From the NCBI GenBank assembly GCA_958427145.1, contig CAUAAZ010000003.1, positions 1 to 64,000 of the forward strand: a stretch of 64,000 nt of DNA, read 5' to 3'. Origin of the DNA: an uncultured Collinsella sp. Its GTDB lineage: Bacteria > Actinomycetota > Coriobacteriia > Coriobacteriales > Coriobacteriaceae. This document shows positions 28,284-35,805 of this stretch, in pieces. The stretch's first letter is position 1; each line of letters opens with the position of its first letter. Under the pieces are notes generated by a model that saw only the letters and a list, made by a program, of their open reading frames with translations, was not told the origin of the DNA and searched no databases. The position numbers were made by a program, and so were the translations under genes.

Positions 28284-28419
28284 GGAACCGAGGGGCCGGG
28301 CACAGGGCCTTGCCTCTCAATGAGTTCCGCACGAACAGGAGGCGCCAGTGGCGCCTCCGTCGTGAGTCAGGACTGTCCGAAATTGAGAGGCAAGGCCCTG
28401 TGCCCGGCCCCTCGGTTCC
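28284..28419 (-). repeat. Large nested-hairpin element with conserved core, copy 2
   Basis: Outer arms starting GGAACCGAGGGGCCGGGCAC (28284-28320) pair perfectly over 37 bp with 28383-28419. The inner hairpin is GGAGGCGCC / GGCGCCTCC (28338-28358). On the minus strand it carries TCGGACAGTCCTGACTC and TCGTGCGGAACTC, the same two core strings as the element at 9066-9199, although outer and inner arms differ completely. It starts 3 bases beyond the gatB stop, and relative to gatB it has the same orientation as copy 1 has to its gene. Confidence 0.75.
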
Positions 28420-28422
28420 CGT

Positions 28423-30099
28423 TTACGAGAGCGACGTTCTCAGCAACTCGTTGAAGAGCTTCGGGTTGCCCTTGCCGCGGCTCGCCTTCATGCACTGGCC
28501 CACCAAAAAGCCGATGACCTTCTGGTTGCCGTCACGATACTGCTGCGCCTGATCGGCACAGTTCGCCAGCACTTCGTCCACGATCGGCTGCAGCGCGCCG
28601 GCATCGCTCACCTGACGCATGCCGCGCTCGTCGACGATCTTGTTGGGGTCGTCGCCGGTCTGGGCCATGGCCTCAAAGACCTCGTGTGCCTGGTTGGAGC
28701 TGATGGCATCGGTCGCCAGCAGCTTAGCCAGAGCTGCCACCTGAGCCGGCGCGATGCCGGACTCGGCGAGCGACACGCCTGCGCCCTTAAGGTAGGCGAT
28801 CATCTCGTTCACCAGCAGGTTTGCGACCGTCTGGGCCTCCTTGCCAGCCATACCGGCAGCGGCAGCCTCAAAGAACTCGGCAAACTCCGGGTCGCCGGCG
28901 ATCTGCTCGGCATCGGCCGCCTTAATGCCAAAGTCGGCCTCAAAACGGGCACGCTTGGCGTCGGGCAGCTCGGGAATCTCGCCTCGGCAGCGGTCGATGA
29001 ACTCGTCGTCCAGATCGAACGGCGCTAGGTCGGGATCGGGGAACAGGCGATAGTCGTCGGCCGTCTCCTTGACACGCATGACCACGGTGCGCTTGCGGCT
29101 GGGCTCCCAGTGGCGGGTCTCCTGATAGATGATGCCGCCCTCCTCGAGCACCTCGGCCTGACGGCAAATCTCGTAGGCAAGGCCGTCATGCAGGCTCTTA
29201 AACGAGTTGAGGTTCTTGAGCTCGGTCTTGGTGCCCAGCTTGGTCTCGCCGCGGCGGCGCAGCGACACGTTGCCGTCGCAGCGCATGGAGCCCTTCTCCA
29301 TGGAGCAGTCCGAAATGCCCAGCGTCACAAAGATGCGACGGAGCTTCTCCATAAACAGGCGCGCTTCCTCGGGCGTGCGCAAATCGGGCTCAGTCACGAG
29401 CTCAATCAAGGGCGTGCCGCAGCGGTTGTAGTCGACGAGCGACTCGGCCGCGGCGGTAATGCGGCCCTCGGCGCCGCCCACATGGACCATCTTGGCGGCG
29501 TCCTCCTCCATATGGATGCGCAGGATGCGGATGGGCACCGTGTAGGAACCGTCCTCGCGACGCTCGGGCATCTGCAGGTTGGACGCGTCGTAGCTGGCCA
29601 GGTGACCGGCGCGCCGGTTACCCTCGCGCATGGTAGAGGACATGGACGTGGACAGGCCCTCGGCGTTGGCCGAGGCGCTCGCCAGGCTCTGGGCCTCGGC
29701 CTCGCCAAACGCGCAGTCGGGGCGCTCGGCGGCACCGCGACCGGTCACGTCCAGATCCAGGTGACCGTACATGGCAAAGGCGACCGGACCCTGCGTAGTC
29801 TGGAAGTTCTTGGCCATATCGGGATAGAAGTAGTGCTTGCGGTAGAACATCGAGTGGCGCTGGATCTCGCAGTTGGTGGCGAGACCGGCCTTGACGATGC
29901 TCTCGATGGCGCGCTTGTTGGGCACCGGCAGGGCGCCGGGCAGGCCCAGGCACACCGGGCACACGTTGGCGTTGGGCTCGTCATCGTGGCTGAGCTTGCA
30001 ATTGCAGAACATCTTGGTATCGAGTGCGGTGAGCTCGGTGTGGATCTCCAGGCCGATCACGGCCTCCCAATCCTGCAGGACCTCGGAAAGCTCCTTCAT
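28423..30099 (-). CDS. gatB: Asp-tRNA(Asn)/Glu-tRNA(Gln) amidotransferase subunit B
   Basis: 558-residue kinase/tRNA-binding subunit of GatCAB, which converts misacylated Glu-tRNA(Gln) or Asp-tRNA(Asn) to the correct species. It has VIGLEIHTELTALDTKMFC at the N-terminus, the zinc cysteines in CNCKL and VCPVCLGLPGALPVPN, YFYPDMAKNFQ, and the C-terminal helical tRNA-binding YqeY-like domain ending in FLVGQCMKASRGKGNP. Its start overlaps the gatA stop by one base. This is the last gene of gatCAB. Very secure. Confidence 0.97.
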   Translation of the reverse strand: MKELSEVLQDWEAVIGLEIHTELTALDTKMFCNCKLSHDDEPNANVCPVCLGLPGALPVPNKRAIESIVKAGLATNCEIQRHSMFYRKHYFYPDMAKNFQTTQGPVAFAMYGHLDLDVTGRGAAERPDCAFGEAEAQSLASASANAEGLSTSMSSTMREGNRRAGHLASYDASNLQMPERREDGSYTVPIRILRIHMEEDAAKMVHVGGAEGRITAAAESLVDYNRCGTPLIELVTEPDLRTPEEARLFMEKLRRIFVTLGISDCSMEKGSMRCDGNVSLRRRGETKLGTKTELKNLNSFKSLHDGLAYEICRQAEVLEEGGIIYQETRHWEPSRKRTVVMRVKETADDYRLFPDPDLAPFDLDDEFIDRCRGEIPELPDAKRARFEADFGIKAADAEQIAGDPEFAEFFEAAAAGMAGKEAQTVANLLVNEMIAYLKGAGVSLAESGIAPAQVAALAKLLATDAISSNQAHEVFEAMAQTGDDPNKIVDERGMRQVSDAGALQPIVDEVLANCADQAQQYRDGNQKVIGFLVGQCMKASRGKGNPKLFNELLRTSLS

Positions 30100-31613
30100 T
30101 ACAGCTCGCCTCCCTTCCCGGCAAAATCGGGCGCGACGGAAAGCGCGGGCGCACCCGTGGCGGCATCGGCAAAGCCGCGCTCCAGGGCGCGGGCAAATGT
30201 GAGCAGCTGACGGTCCTTAAAGGCCGGACCAACCAGCTGGGCAGAAACGGGCAGCTGAGTATCCTCGCCCAGGCCCAGCGGCACCGAGATGCCACCGTTG
30301 CCGCAAATGTTGAGCGAGATGGTGTACAGGTCGGAGAGGTACATCTGCGTGGGGTCGCTGATCTCGCCAAACTTAAAGGCCGTGCGCGGCGAGGCGGGCA
30401 TGAGGATGGTGTCCACCTTGGCATACGCGGCGTCGTAGTCCTGCGTGATGAGCGTGCGGGCCTTTTGCGCGGCGTAGTAGTACTTGTCGTACACGCCCGA
30501 GCTCAGCAGATAGGCGCCGAGCATCTGACGGCGCTTGGCCTCGGCGCCAAAGCCGTGGGCGCGCGAAAGCGAGCTCTGGTCGGACAGGTTGGCGCAGCCC
30601 TCCTCCTGATAGCCGTAGCGAATGCCATCGAAGCGGGCCAGGTTGGAAAATGCCTCGGCCGGGCCGATGACGTAGTAGGCGGCGATAGCGGCATCCAGGT
30701 GCGGCAGGTCGACCTCGACCAGCTCGGCACCCTGGTTCTGCAGCTCCTGGGCGGCGCGCTGAACAGCGGCCTTGACCTCGGGCGTCAGGCCCTCGGCCTC
30801 CATAAACGCAGGAATGATGCCCACGCGCTTGCCCTCGATGCTGTCGTTGAGGTGCTCGGTAAAGTCGACGGCGCAATCCTGGCTGGTGCAGTCGTATGGA
30901 TCGTGGCCCGCGCCGGTAAGCGCGTTCATGGCCAGCGCGACATCCTCGACCGTGCGGCCAAAGGGCCCCACCTGGTCGAGCGACGAGCCAAAGGCAACCA
31001 CGCCGTAACGGCTCACGGCGCCATACGTGGGCTTAAAGCCCACCACACCGCACAGTGACGCCGGCTGGCGAATGGAGCCGCCGGTGTCCGAGCCCAGCGA
31101 GAGCGCGACCTCGCCCGCGGCGACGGCGGCAGCGGAGCCGCCCGAGGAGCCGCCAGGCACGCGCTCGGTATCCCAGGGGTTGTTGGTGCGGTGGAACGCC
31201 GATCTCTCGGTGGAGCTGCCAAAGGCAAACTCGTCCATGTTGGCCTTGCCCATGGGCAGGCAGCCGGCATCGAGCATACGCTGGACGCAGGTAGCGGTGT
31301 AGACGCTCTGGTAGTCCTCGAGCATGCAGGAAGCGCAGGTGGTGCGCGTGCCCACAAGGTTCATGTTGTCCTTAATGGCCAGCGGCACGCCCGCGAGCGG
31401 GGGCAGCGGCTTGCCTGCGGCACGGTCGGCATCCACGCGCGCGGCGGCCTCGAGCGCAAGCTCGGGCGCCACCTGCAGGAATGCCTGGACTCCGCCCTCG
31501 CGCGCCTCGATGGCGGCAAGGGAGGCCTGGGCCACCTCGGTAGCGGTAAAGTCGCCGGCGGCAACGCCCGCGGCGATCTGGGCGGCGGTAAGGGAATCGA
31601 AGCTTAGCGCCAT
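30099..31613 (-). CDS. gatA: Glu-tRNA(Gln) amidotransferase subunit A
   Basis: 504-residue amidase subunit that releases ammonia from glutamine. The Ser-cisSer-Lys triad lies in GVPLAIKDNM and in SLGSDTGGSIRQPASLCG; the amidase signature GSSGGSAAAVAAG is present. The length is standard. The start overlaps the gatC stop by one base and the stop overlaps the gatB start, giving coupled translation of all three subunits. Confidence 0.97.
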   Translation of the reverse strand: MALSFDSLTAAQIAAGVAAGDFTATEVAQASLAAIEAREGGVQAFLQVAPELALEAAARVDADRAAGKPLPPLAGVPLAIKDNMNLVGTRTTCASCMLEDYQSVYTATCVQRMLDAGCLPMGKANMDEFAFGSSTERSAFHRTNNPWDTERVPGGSSGGSAAAVAAGEVALSLGSDTGGSIRQPASLCGVVGFKPTYGAVSRYGVVAFGSSLDQVGPFGRTVEDVALAMNALTGAGHDPYDCTSQDCAVDFTEHLNDSIEGKRVGIIPAFMEAEGLTPEVKAAVQRAAQELQNQGAELVEVDLPHLDAAIAAYYVIGPAEAFSNLARFDGIRYGYQEEGCANLSDQSSLSRAHGFGAEAKRRQMLGAYLLSSGVYDKYYYAAQKARTLITQDYDAAYAKVDTILMPASPRTAFKFGEISDPTQMYLSDLYTISLNICGNGGISVPLGLGEDTQLPVSAQLVGPAFKDRQLLTFARALERGFADAATGAPALSVAPDFAGKGGEL

Positions 31614-31924
31614 TACTCGCTCTCCCCCTCTCCCAAAATGGACGGCACGCGGAAGTAGCGGTCGCGCGCGCTGCCGGCGTTTTCGAGCGCGACGTCGAGC
31701 GGCAGGTCGCGCTCGGGCTCGCGCAGGTCATCGCCCATCACGTTGGACAGGCTTCCGATAGGATGGAACGTGGGCTCCACGTCGGGCAAGTCATATTGCA
31801 GGACGGGCTCGAGCATCTGGACGGCGTCGTTCATGTAGGACGTCATCTGGGTGAGCTCGTCATCGGTCAGTGCGATCTTTGCGTACTCGGCGATGCCGCG
31901 CACGTCTTTCTCGCTGAGTGCCAT
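31613..31924 (-). CDS. gatC: Glu-tRNA(Gln) amidotransferase subunit C
   Basis: 103-residue subunit that stabilises GatA. It has the family pattern VRGIAEYAKIALTDDE near the start and the C-terminal RDRYFRVPSIL. I chose the ATG at 31924 with GGAAGGGAG upstream over a start at 31942. It is the first gene of the gatCAB operon; the 5' region contains tandem and palindromic repeats. Confidence 0.95.
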   Translation of the reverse strand: MALSEKDVRGIAEYAKIALTDDELTQMTSYMNDAVQMLEPVLQYDLPDVEPTFHPIGSLSNVMGDDLREPERDLPLDVALENAGSARDRYFRVPSILGEGESE

Positions 31925-32056
31925 AGGCGCTCCCTTCCGCATAACAGATAAACCGCTCTAGTATACAAGGCAACGCCGCTTGGAGCAGGTGCTTTAGCCA
32001 AATGCAGCGAAAACGTAACGAGGGCGGCGTTTGACAGGCGGCGGGCTGGCGGTTCT

Positions 32057-32130
32057 GCAACGAAACCGCACCGTCCATAGCGAAAACCGTCTCGTCCGCA
32101 GCGAAGACCGTCCCGCCCGCAACGAAAACC
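32057..32130. repeat. Short tandem repeat, ~21-bp period, 3.5 units
   Basis: Units GCAACGAAACCGCACCGTCC, ATAGCGAAAACCGTCTCGTCC-like, GCAGCGAAGACCGTCCCGCCC-like, and a half unit GCAACGAAAACC. The 21-bp period would be in frame if translated, but no ribosome-binding site is present. It abuts the palindrome at 32126. Confidence 0.6.
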
Positions 32131-32190
32131 ATCACAACATTCGACGCTTTTCGTCAAAATCGCGATTTTCATCGAATGTTGTGATGGTTT
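32126..32190. repeat. 65-bp palindromic repeat, AAACCATCACAACATTCGA family, copy 1
   Basis: Ends AAACCATCACAACATTCGA and its complement TCGAATGTTGTGATGGTTT (the last 19 bases) enclose a CGCGATTTTC-containing centre. Same-length copies are at 42331, 46459 and 47701. Confidence 0.85.
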
Positions 32191-32200
32191 GGAAGTCCTG

Positions 32201-32235
32201 ACCACAACAAAGGCGTCTGTCCCCATTGTGGTGGT
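32201..32235. repeat. Hairpin of the CCTGTCCCC-core family
   Basis: Arms ACCACAACAA and TTGTGGTGGT flank AGGCGTCTGTCCCCA. It lies about 14 bases 3' of the sortase stop (minus strand). Confidence 0.65.
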
Positions 32236-32248
32236 TCTGAAGAATGTC

Positions 32249-33187
32249 TTATGCCGAGGCCTTTGCCTTGCGGCGCTTGCGGACCGCGTGGATCACGATG
32301 TCCAGCAGCAACAGCACAATGGCTACGACCACGATAAGCACGGCAAACTCGCGCTTGCCCCAGTGACGGCCGGCTAGCGACTTTTGCTTGTCGACGTCCT
32401 TCTTGTTGTACTTGGTGCGCACGCAGTGCACCAGCAGGCGATGGTCGTTCACGCCGTAGGGCGTGCAGGTGACGAGCGTCACCTTGTCGGCGCCGGGCTC
32501 GATGGTCAGCGACTCCATCTCCTCGGGCAGCACCACCTCGGAGTCCACCATCTTGTAGGCGAGCGTCTTGCTCATGGTGTGTAGCAGCACCAGGTCGCCG
32601 GGCTCCAGCGAGTGGATGTCGTCGAACATGCTCAGGTTGCGCATGCCCGAGTGCGCGGTGAGCACGCAATGCGTCGAGGTGCCGCCCACCGGCAGGCTCG
32701 TGCCCTCCAGGTGGCCGACGCCCGCCATGAGGACTTCCTCGCTCGTACCGTGGTAAATGGGCATGCTCACGTCGATAGAGGGGATCTCGACCCAGCTCAT
32801 CATGGGGTCGCGGTCGAAGATGAGCTGCTGGGCGTAGGGCTCGATCTGGTCGGCGGGAAGCTCGGTGGCCTCGCCGGCAAGTTGCTCGTTATAGGAGCGC
32901 GCCTGAAGCAGAATGCGCTCGCGTTCCTCTTCGGAGAGCGCGTCCACGGTGCTGGACACGGTGCTGATCTGGTTGAACACGCCCGAGGCTTCGAGCCGGT
33001 CCAAGATCCACGGCCAGGTCATAAGGCCCACGCCGATAAGGATGATGACGATGGTGATGAGCCGGTCGGCCCAGCGCGGCAGTCGCTTGCGACGACGCTT
33101 AGGTTTTGGTTGAGGTTTGGGCTGGGGGCTTGAGCCGCCGTTGGCCGCGGCGTTATTGCTCTTCATGTGTTTGGCGCCCTGCACCAT
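32249..33187 (-). CDS. Class C sortase (pilus polymerase)
   Basis: 312-residue membrane transpeptidase that links pilins and joins them to the cell wall. It has an N-terminal membrane helix (about residues 42-62), a proline/lysine-rich cytoplasmic start, and a C-terminal membrane helix (about 280-300), the two-helix topology typical of class C. The catalytic His is in CVLTAHSGM, the Cys in TLVTCTPYGVNDHR, and the Arg follows in HRLLVHCVR. The ATG has GAGGAG 9 bases upstream. It is the last pilus gene; the pilin operon upstream ends in its own terminator at 33766-33805, so the sortase probably has a separate promoter. Confidence 0.95.
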   Translation of the reverse strand: MVQGAKHMKSNNAAANGGSSPQPKPQPKPKRRRKRLPRWADRLITIVIILIGVGLMTWPWILDRLEASGVFNQISTVSSTVDALSEEERERILLQARSYNEQLAGEATELPADQIEPYAQQLIFDRDPMMSWVEIPSIDVSMPIYHGTSEEVLMAGVGHLEGTSLPVGGTSTHCVLTAHSGMRNLSMFDDIHSLEPGDLVLLHTMSKTLAYKMVDSEVVLPEEMESLTIEPGADKVTLVTCTPYGVNDHRLLVHCVRTKYNKKDVDKQKSLAGRHWGKREFAVLIVVVAIVLLLLDIVIHAVRKRRKAKASA

Positions 33188-33344
33188 CGCCGGTCACTCC
33201 TCTACAACTCAAGTTGTCTAAACAAATAATAGCCGATTAGCGAGCTCATGCGCCGGACAACGCAGCCTGGCAGCATTGCGCAGCGCGAGTATGGGCCCGC
33301 ATTTGCGTTTTCAAAATATCCTGAATCGGCGGGGCGATTCGGGA

Positions 33345-33452
33345 TACAATAACTACAGGAAACGACGCACCCCGCGTAAGTACTTAGGAGCGCGGGCGAC
33401 CAGTTTCCGACGTTGTTAAATGCCCGGGCCTCTAACCCCGGGCATTCTTATT
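33345..33452 (+). ncRNA. Candidate small RNA convergent with the small peptide gene
   Basis: A -10-like TACAAT (33345-33350) is followed by a structured segment. GGAAAC (33358-) pairs with GTTTCC around an inner stem CCCGCG / CGCGGG, then comes a terminator stem AATGCCCGGG / CCCGGGCATT (33419-33446) followed by CTTATTT. There is no open frame. The terminator hairpin is shared with the convergent peptide gene, whose stop codon lies in its T-rich tail. The -35 (CTGAAT, 18 bp spacing) is weak. Expression is untested. Confidence 0.4.
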
Positions 33453-33600
33453 TGCGCTTGTTGCGGCGCAAATGCCTTCTACCGTCCGCACCGCGCGTGC
33501 GCCTACGGACCTTAAACCGAACCTCATACGAGTCAAGAAACGCGATGACGAACGTGCCCACCGCCGCGAGGGCGGCGAGCGCGTTAAGGAATTTCAGCAT
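33448..33600 (-). CDS. Small hydrophobic peptide, putative SOS-induced
   Basis: 50 residues: one membrane segment FLNALAALAAVGTFVIAFL followed by a very basic tail (RRRTRG...RRNKRK). GGAGG lies 7 bases before the ATG at 33600, a strong site. Upstream is a -10-like TAATAT with a LexA-type box directly before it. A hairpin follows the stop, and a candidate convergent RNA shares that hairpin. The layout resembles type I toxins such as TisB or Fst, but there is no sequence match I can name. It is placed inside the pilus locus, though separated from the pilins by their terminator. Confidence 0.55.
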   Translation of the reverse strand: MLKFLNALAALAAVGTFVIAFLDSYEVRFKVRRRTRGADGRRHLRRNKRK

Positions 33601-33703
33601 TTGGGGACCTCCGATCGAGTCGTCGGCCGCCCGCGCACGGGATACGTCGCAAGGGTATTTTACTGCGAGCACTCGCACTTACAGCTGGTAAACGCAATAT
33701 TAG

Positions 33704-33717
33704 CAAACATCTGTTCG
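33704..33717 (-). promoter_or_regulatory. Candidate LexA (SOS) box
   Basis: Read on the minus strand: CGAACAGATGTTTG. It matches 13 of 14 positions of the Bacillus pattern CGAACRNRYGTTYC and the actinobacterial CGAAC-n4-GTTCG with one change. The -10-like TAATAT (33697-33702) starts 1 base downstream, so a bound repressor would sit between -35 and -10 of the promoter for the 50-residue peptide. The -35 itself is weak. Confidence 0.5.
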
Positions 33718-33765
33718 CTAACCATACGCCCGATCCTACGCGCAACGGCGCTCCGGCTGCTATGT

Positions 33766-33805
33766 CCAAAAAGAACGGGGCAAACTCCAGTGCGGAGTCT
33801 GCCCC
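33766..33805 (-). terminator. Terminator of the pilin operon
   Basis: On the minus strand, GGGGCAGACTCC and GGAGTTTGCCCC pair around GCACT and are followed by TTCTTTTT. It lies about 100 bases after the major pilin stop. Confidence 0.85.
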
Positions 33806-33906
33806 GAAAAGAGAAAGGCAAAGCAAGAACGTCGATGGACGAGAAAAGTGTCCGCAAGTCTCATGGCCATCACATCCCACCCGCCAAAGGGATGGTTGAA
33901 TGAGCG

Positions 33907-35697
33907 TTACTCCTGCTCGGACTCCTCAGCCTGCTTGCGGCTGCGGATGAGGTGCGCCACGCCGATGCACAGCACCGCGCCACCAGCGATCCAAGTGAAG
34001 GTCACGCCGTTGAGGCCGGTGAGCGGGAGGCCAACGGACTTGGTGTTACCGACGTTGATGGTAACCTCACCGGTAGCGGCGTTGACAGCAGCATCGTCTG
34101 TACCCTTCAGCTCGTTGTCGCCGGCAATGCCGTCGAGCTTGCCGAAGGCGATATCGGAACGACCCTCGTCGGCCGGGGAAACCGCCGCCGTAAGGCGCGC
34201 CACCTTCATCATCGTCTTGTCATAGTCCCGGGTGATGGTGAAGGTGAAGGGGTTTGCCTTGATGTACTTGGTATCGTCGGGGGTTTGGACCTCGGTCACC
34301 GTGTAGGAGCCGGCGTCGAGACCGGAGACGGGGATCTTGCCGTCTTTGTCGGATGTGAACTTCACGTAGCCAGGCAGGTGGTTGGCGTCGGTAACGGTCA
34401 CGAGCTGGCCCGCGACGACGCCCGCAGTAGTGTCCGGCTTCGAAGCAATATACTGGCCCTTAGTGTTCCCATCAGCGGACTGGATGGTGAAGACGGCATC
34501 CTGAAGGCCCTTCTCGGTGCCCTGGTCGACCTTGTTGAGGTTGAGCTTGAACGTAAAGTCGGCGACGGTGTCCTCAATCGTATCGCCCGTGCCATTGCCA
34601 TACGGGTTGTTGGAGTAAGTGAGCTTAACGGTGTTGGGGTTGCCGCCCTTGTTGTTCCCGGCAGCGTTGCCAATCACGGCGCTGCCGTTGAGCTTTGCCT
34701 TATAGAAGACGACGATCTGGGTGTTTGCGGTCACGCCGTTAACGTCCTTGAGGCCCTTCATGCCATCGCCGACTTTGAACTCCACCGTCAGCTTGTTGCC
34801 AGAGCAGGCGACAACGTACTTTTCCGAATTAATCGGAGTGTAGTTGGTGCCGTCGAATGCGTACACCTCAACCGAGTCTTTGACGTAGTCGAGACCGTTG
34901 GAAAGCGAGTCAGTAAATTTGTAGGCATAGGTGCTGAAGGTAGCATAGTTACTGGCGATGGTGCCGGTGAGTTTGTAGTTCATCACCTGGCCAATCTGAG
35001 AATCGGCGACGTCCTTCCAGTCCTTCACGCGCACGGTCGTGAGATCGTTCTTCGCATTGCTATCATCGAGAATCTTCTTCTCAACCGTAGGGATGCTCTT
35101 CTTGGGCTTAATGGTCGTGGTGCTGGTGCCATCAATCACAGCGTATACAGGAGAGGTGAACGCATCAGTCGACTCGCCGTCAGGCTTACCGGCGGCAGCG
35201 GTGAGGAAGAGCCAGTAGCCGGCATCGAGGCCAGATAAAGACGCGTTATTCGAAGTCACCCAACCGGTCTTGCCATCAAGATTGGCGGCGATCATGCTCA
35301 GAACATTATCGCTCGGAACCTTCGAATCAGCACTAGCAACCCCAGCGTTTTCGTTAAGCCAATCGGCTGCATCCTGTGCGTTGTCGCTGGAATAAGCACC
35401 TTTATTATTAGCCTTGCTCCATTCGTTGATTGCTCCTACGACGGCTTCCTGAATCGCCTGCTGCTGCGCGTCAGAACCCGCCCACCTAATGTTTTTGACA
35501 GTAGAGCCATTCACATCGGCTGTGAAAATCTGAATGCCCTTATAGGTCGTGGATGATGAATAGGTAGAATCCTCGAACGTCACAGTTGAGCCCTCAGCAA
35601 ACGCCATGGTCACCGGAGCCATCACGCCACCGAAGCTCAACGCCGCCGTGAGGCCTGCCGTTACTGCCAGGCGTGCGATGTTCTTGCTCATGCTCAT
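33907..35697 (-). CDS. LPxTG-anchored fimbrial protein (probable major pilin)
   Basis: 596-residue secreted pilin. Signal peptide at residues 1-34 (ends VTMAFAEG). The pilin-lysine region is TIKPKKSIPTVEKKIL, a Cna-B-like domain starts at NLNKVDQGTEKGLQDAVFTI, and an E-box-like YTVTEVQTPDD precedes the C-terminus. The sorting signal is LPLTG, then a hydrophobic helix and a basic tail. The ATG at 35697 has GGAGG 8 bases upstream. Isopeptide-forming, sortase-polymerised shaft pilins have this layout. It is the last gene of the three-gene pilin operon and is AT-richer than the second pilin. Major versus minor assignment is inferred from position and architecture. Confidence 0.92.
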   Translation of the reverse strand: MSMSKNIARLAVTAGLTAALSFGGVMAPVTMAFAEGSTVTFEDSTYSSSTTYKGIQIFTADVNGSTVKNIRWAGSDAQQQAIQEAVVGAINEWSKANNKGAYSSDNAQDAADWLNENAGVASADSKVPSDNVLSMIAANLDGKTGWVTSNNASLSGLDAGYWLFLTAAAGKPDGESTDAFTSPVYAVIDGTSTTTIKPKKSIPTVEKKILDDSNAKNDLTTVRVKDWKDVADSQIGQVMNYKLTGTIASNYATFSTYAYKFTDSLSNGLDYVKDSVEVYAFDGTNYTPINSEKYVVACSGNKLTVEFKVGDGMKGLKDVNGVTANTQIVVFYKAKLNGSAVIGNAAGNNKGGNPNTVKLTYSNNPYGNGTGDTIEDTVADFTFKLNLNKVDQGTEKGLQDAVFTIQSADGNTKGQYIASKPDTTAGVVAGQLVTVTDANHLPGYVKFTSDKDGKIPVSGLDAGSYTVTEVQTPDDTKYIKANPFTFTITRDYDKTMMKVARLTAAVSPADEGRSDIAFGKLDGIAGDNELKGTDDAAVNAATGEVTINVGNTKSVGLPLTGLNGVTFTWIAGGAVLCIGVAHLIRSRKQAEESEQE

Positions 35698-35805
35698 CTT
35701 CTTTTCCTCCGTTTTCCGGTTGGTTCCCATTCGATCGGTCGTCATCTGTCTGTGTCTTAGCATCTACTTCGCTACGTCTCGCCCCGCTCTCTGTGGGGCT
35801 GCCAG

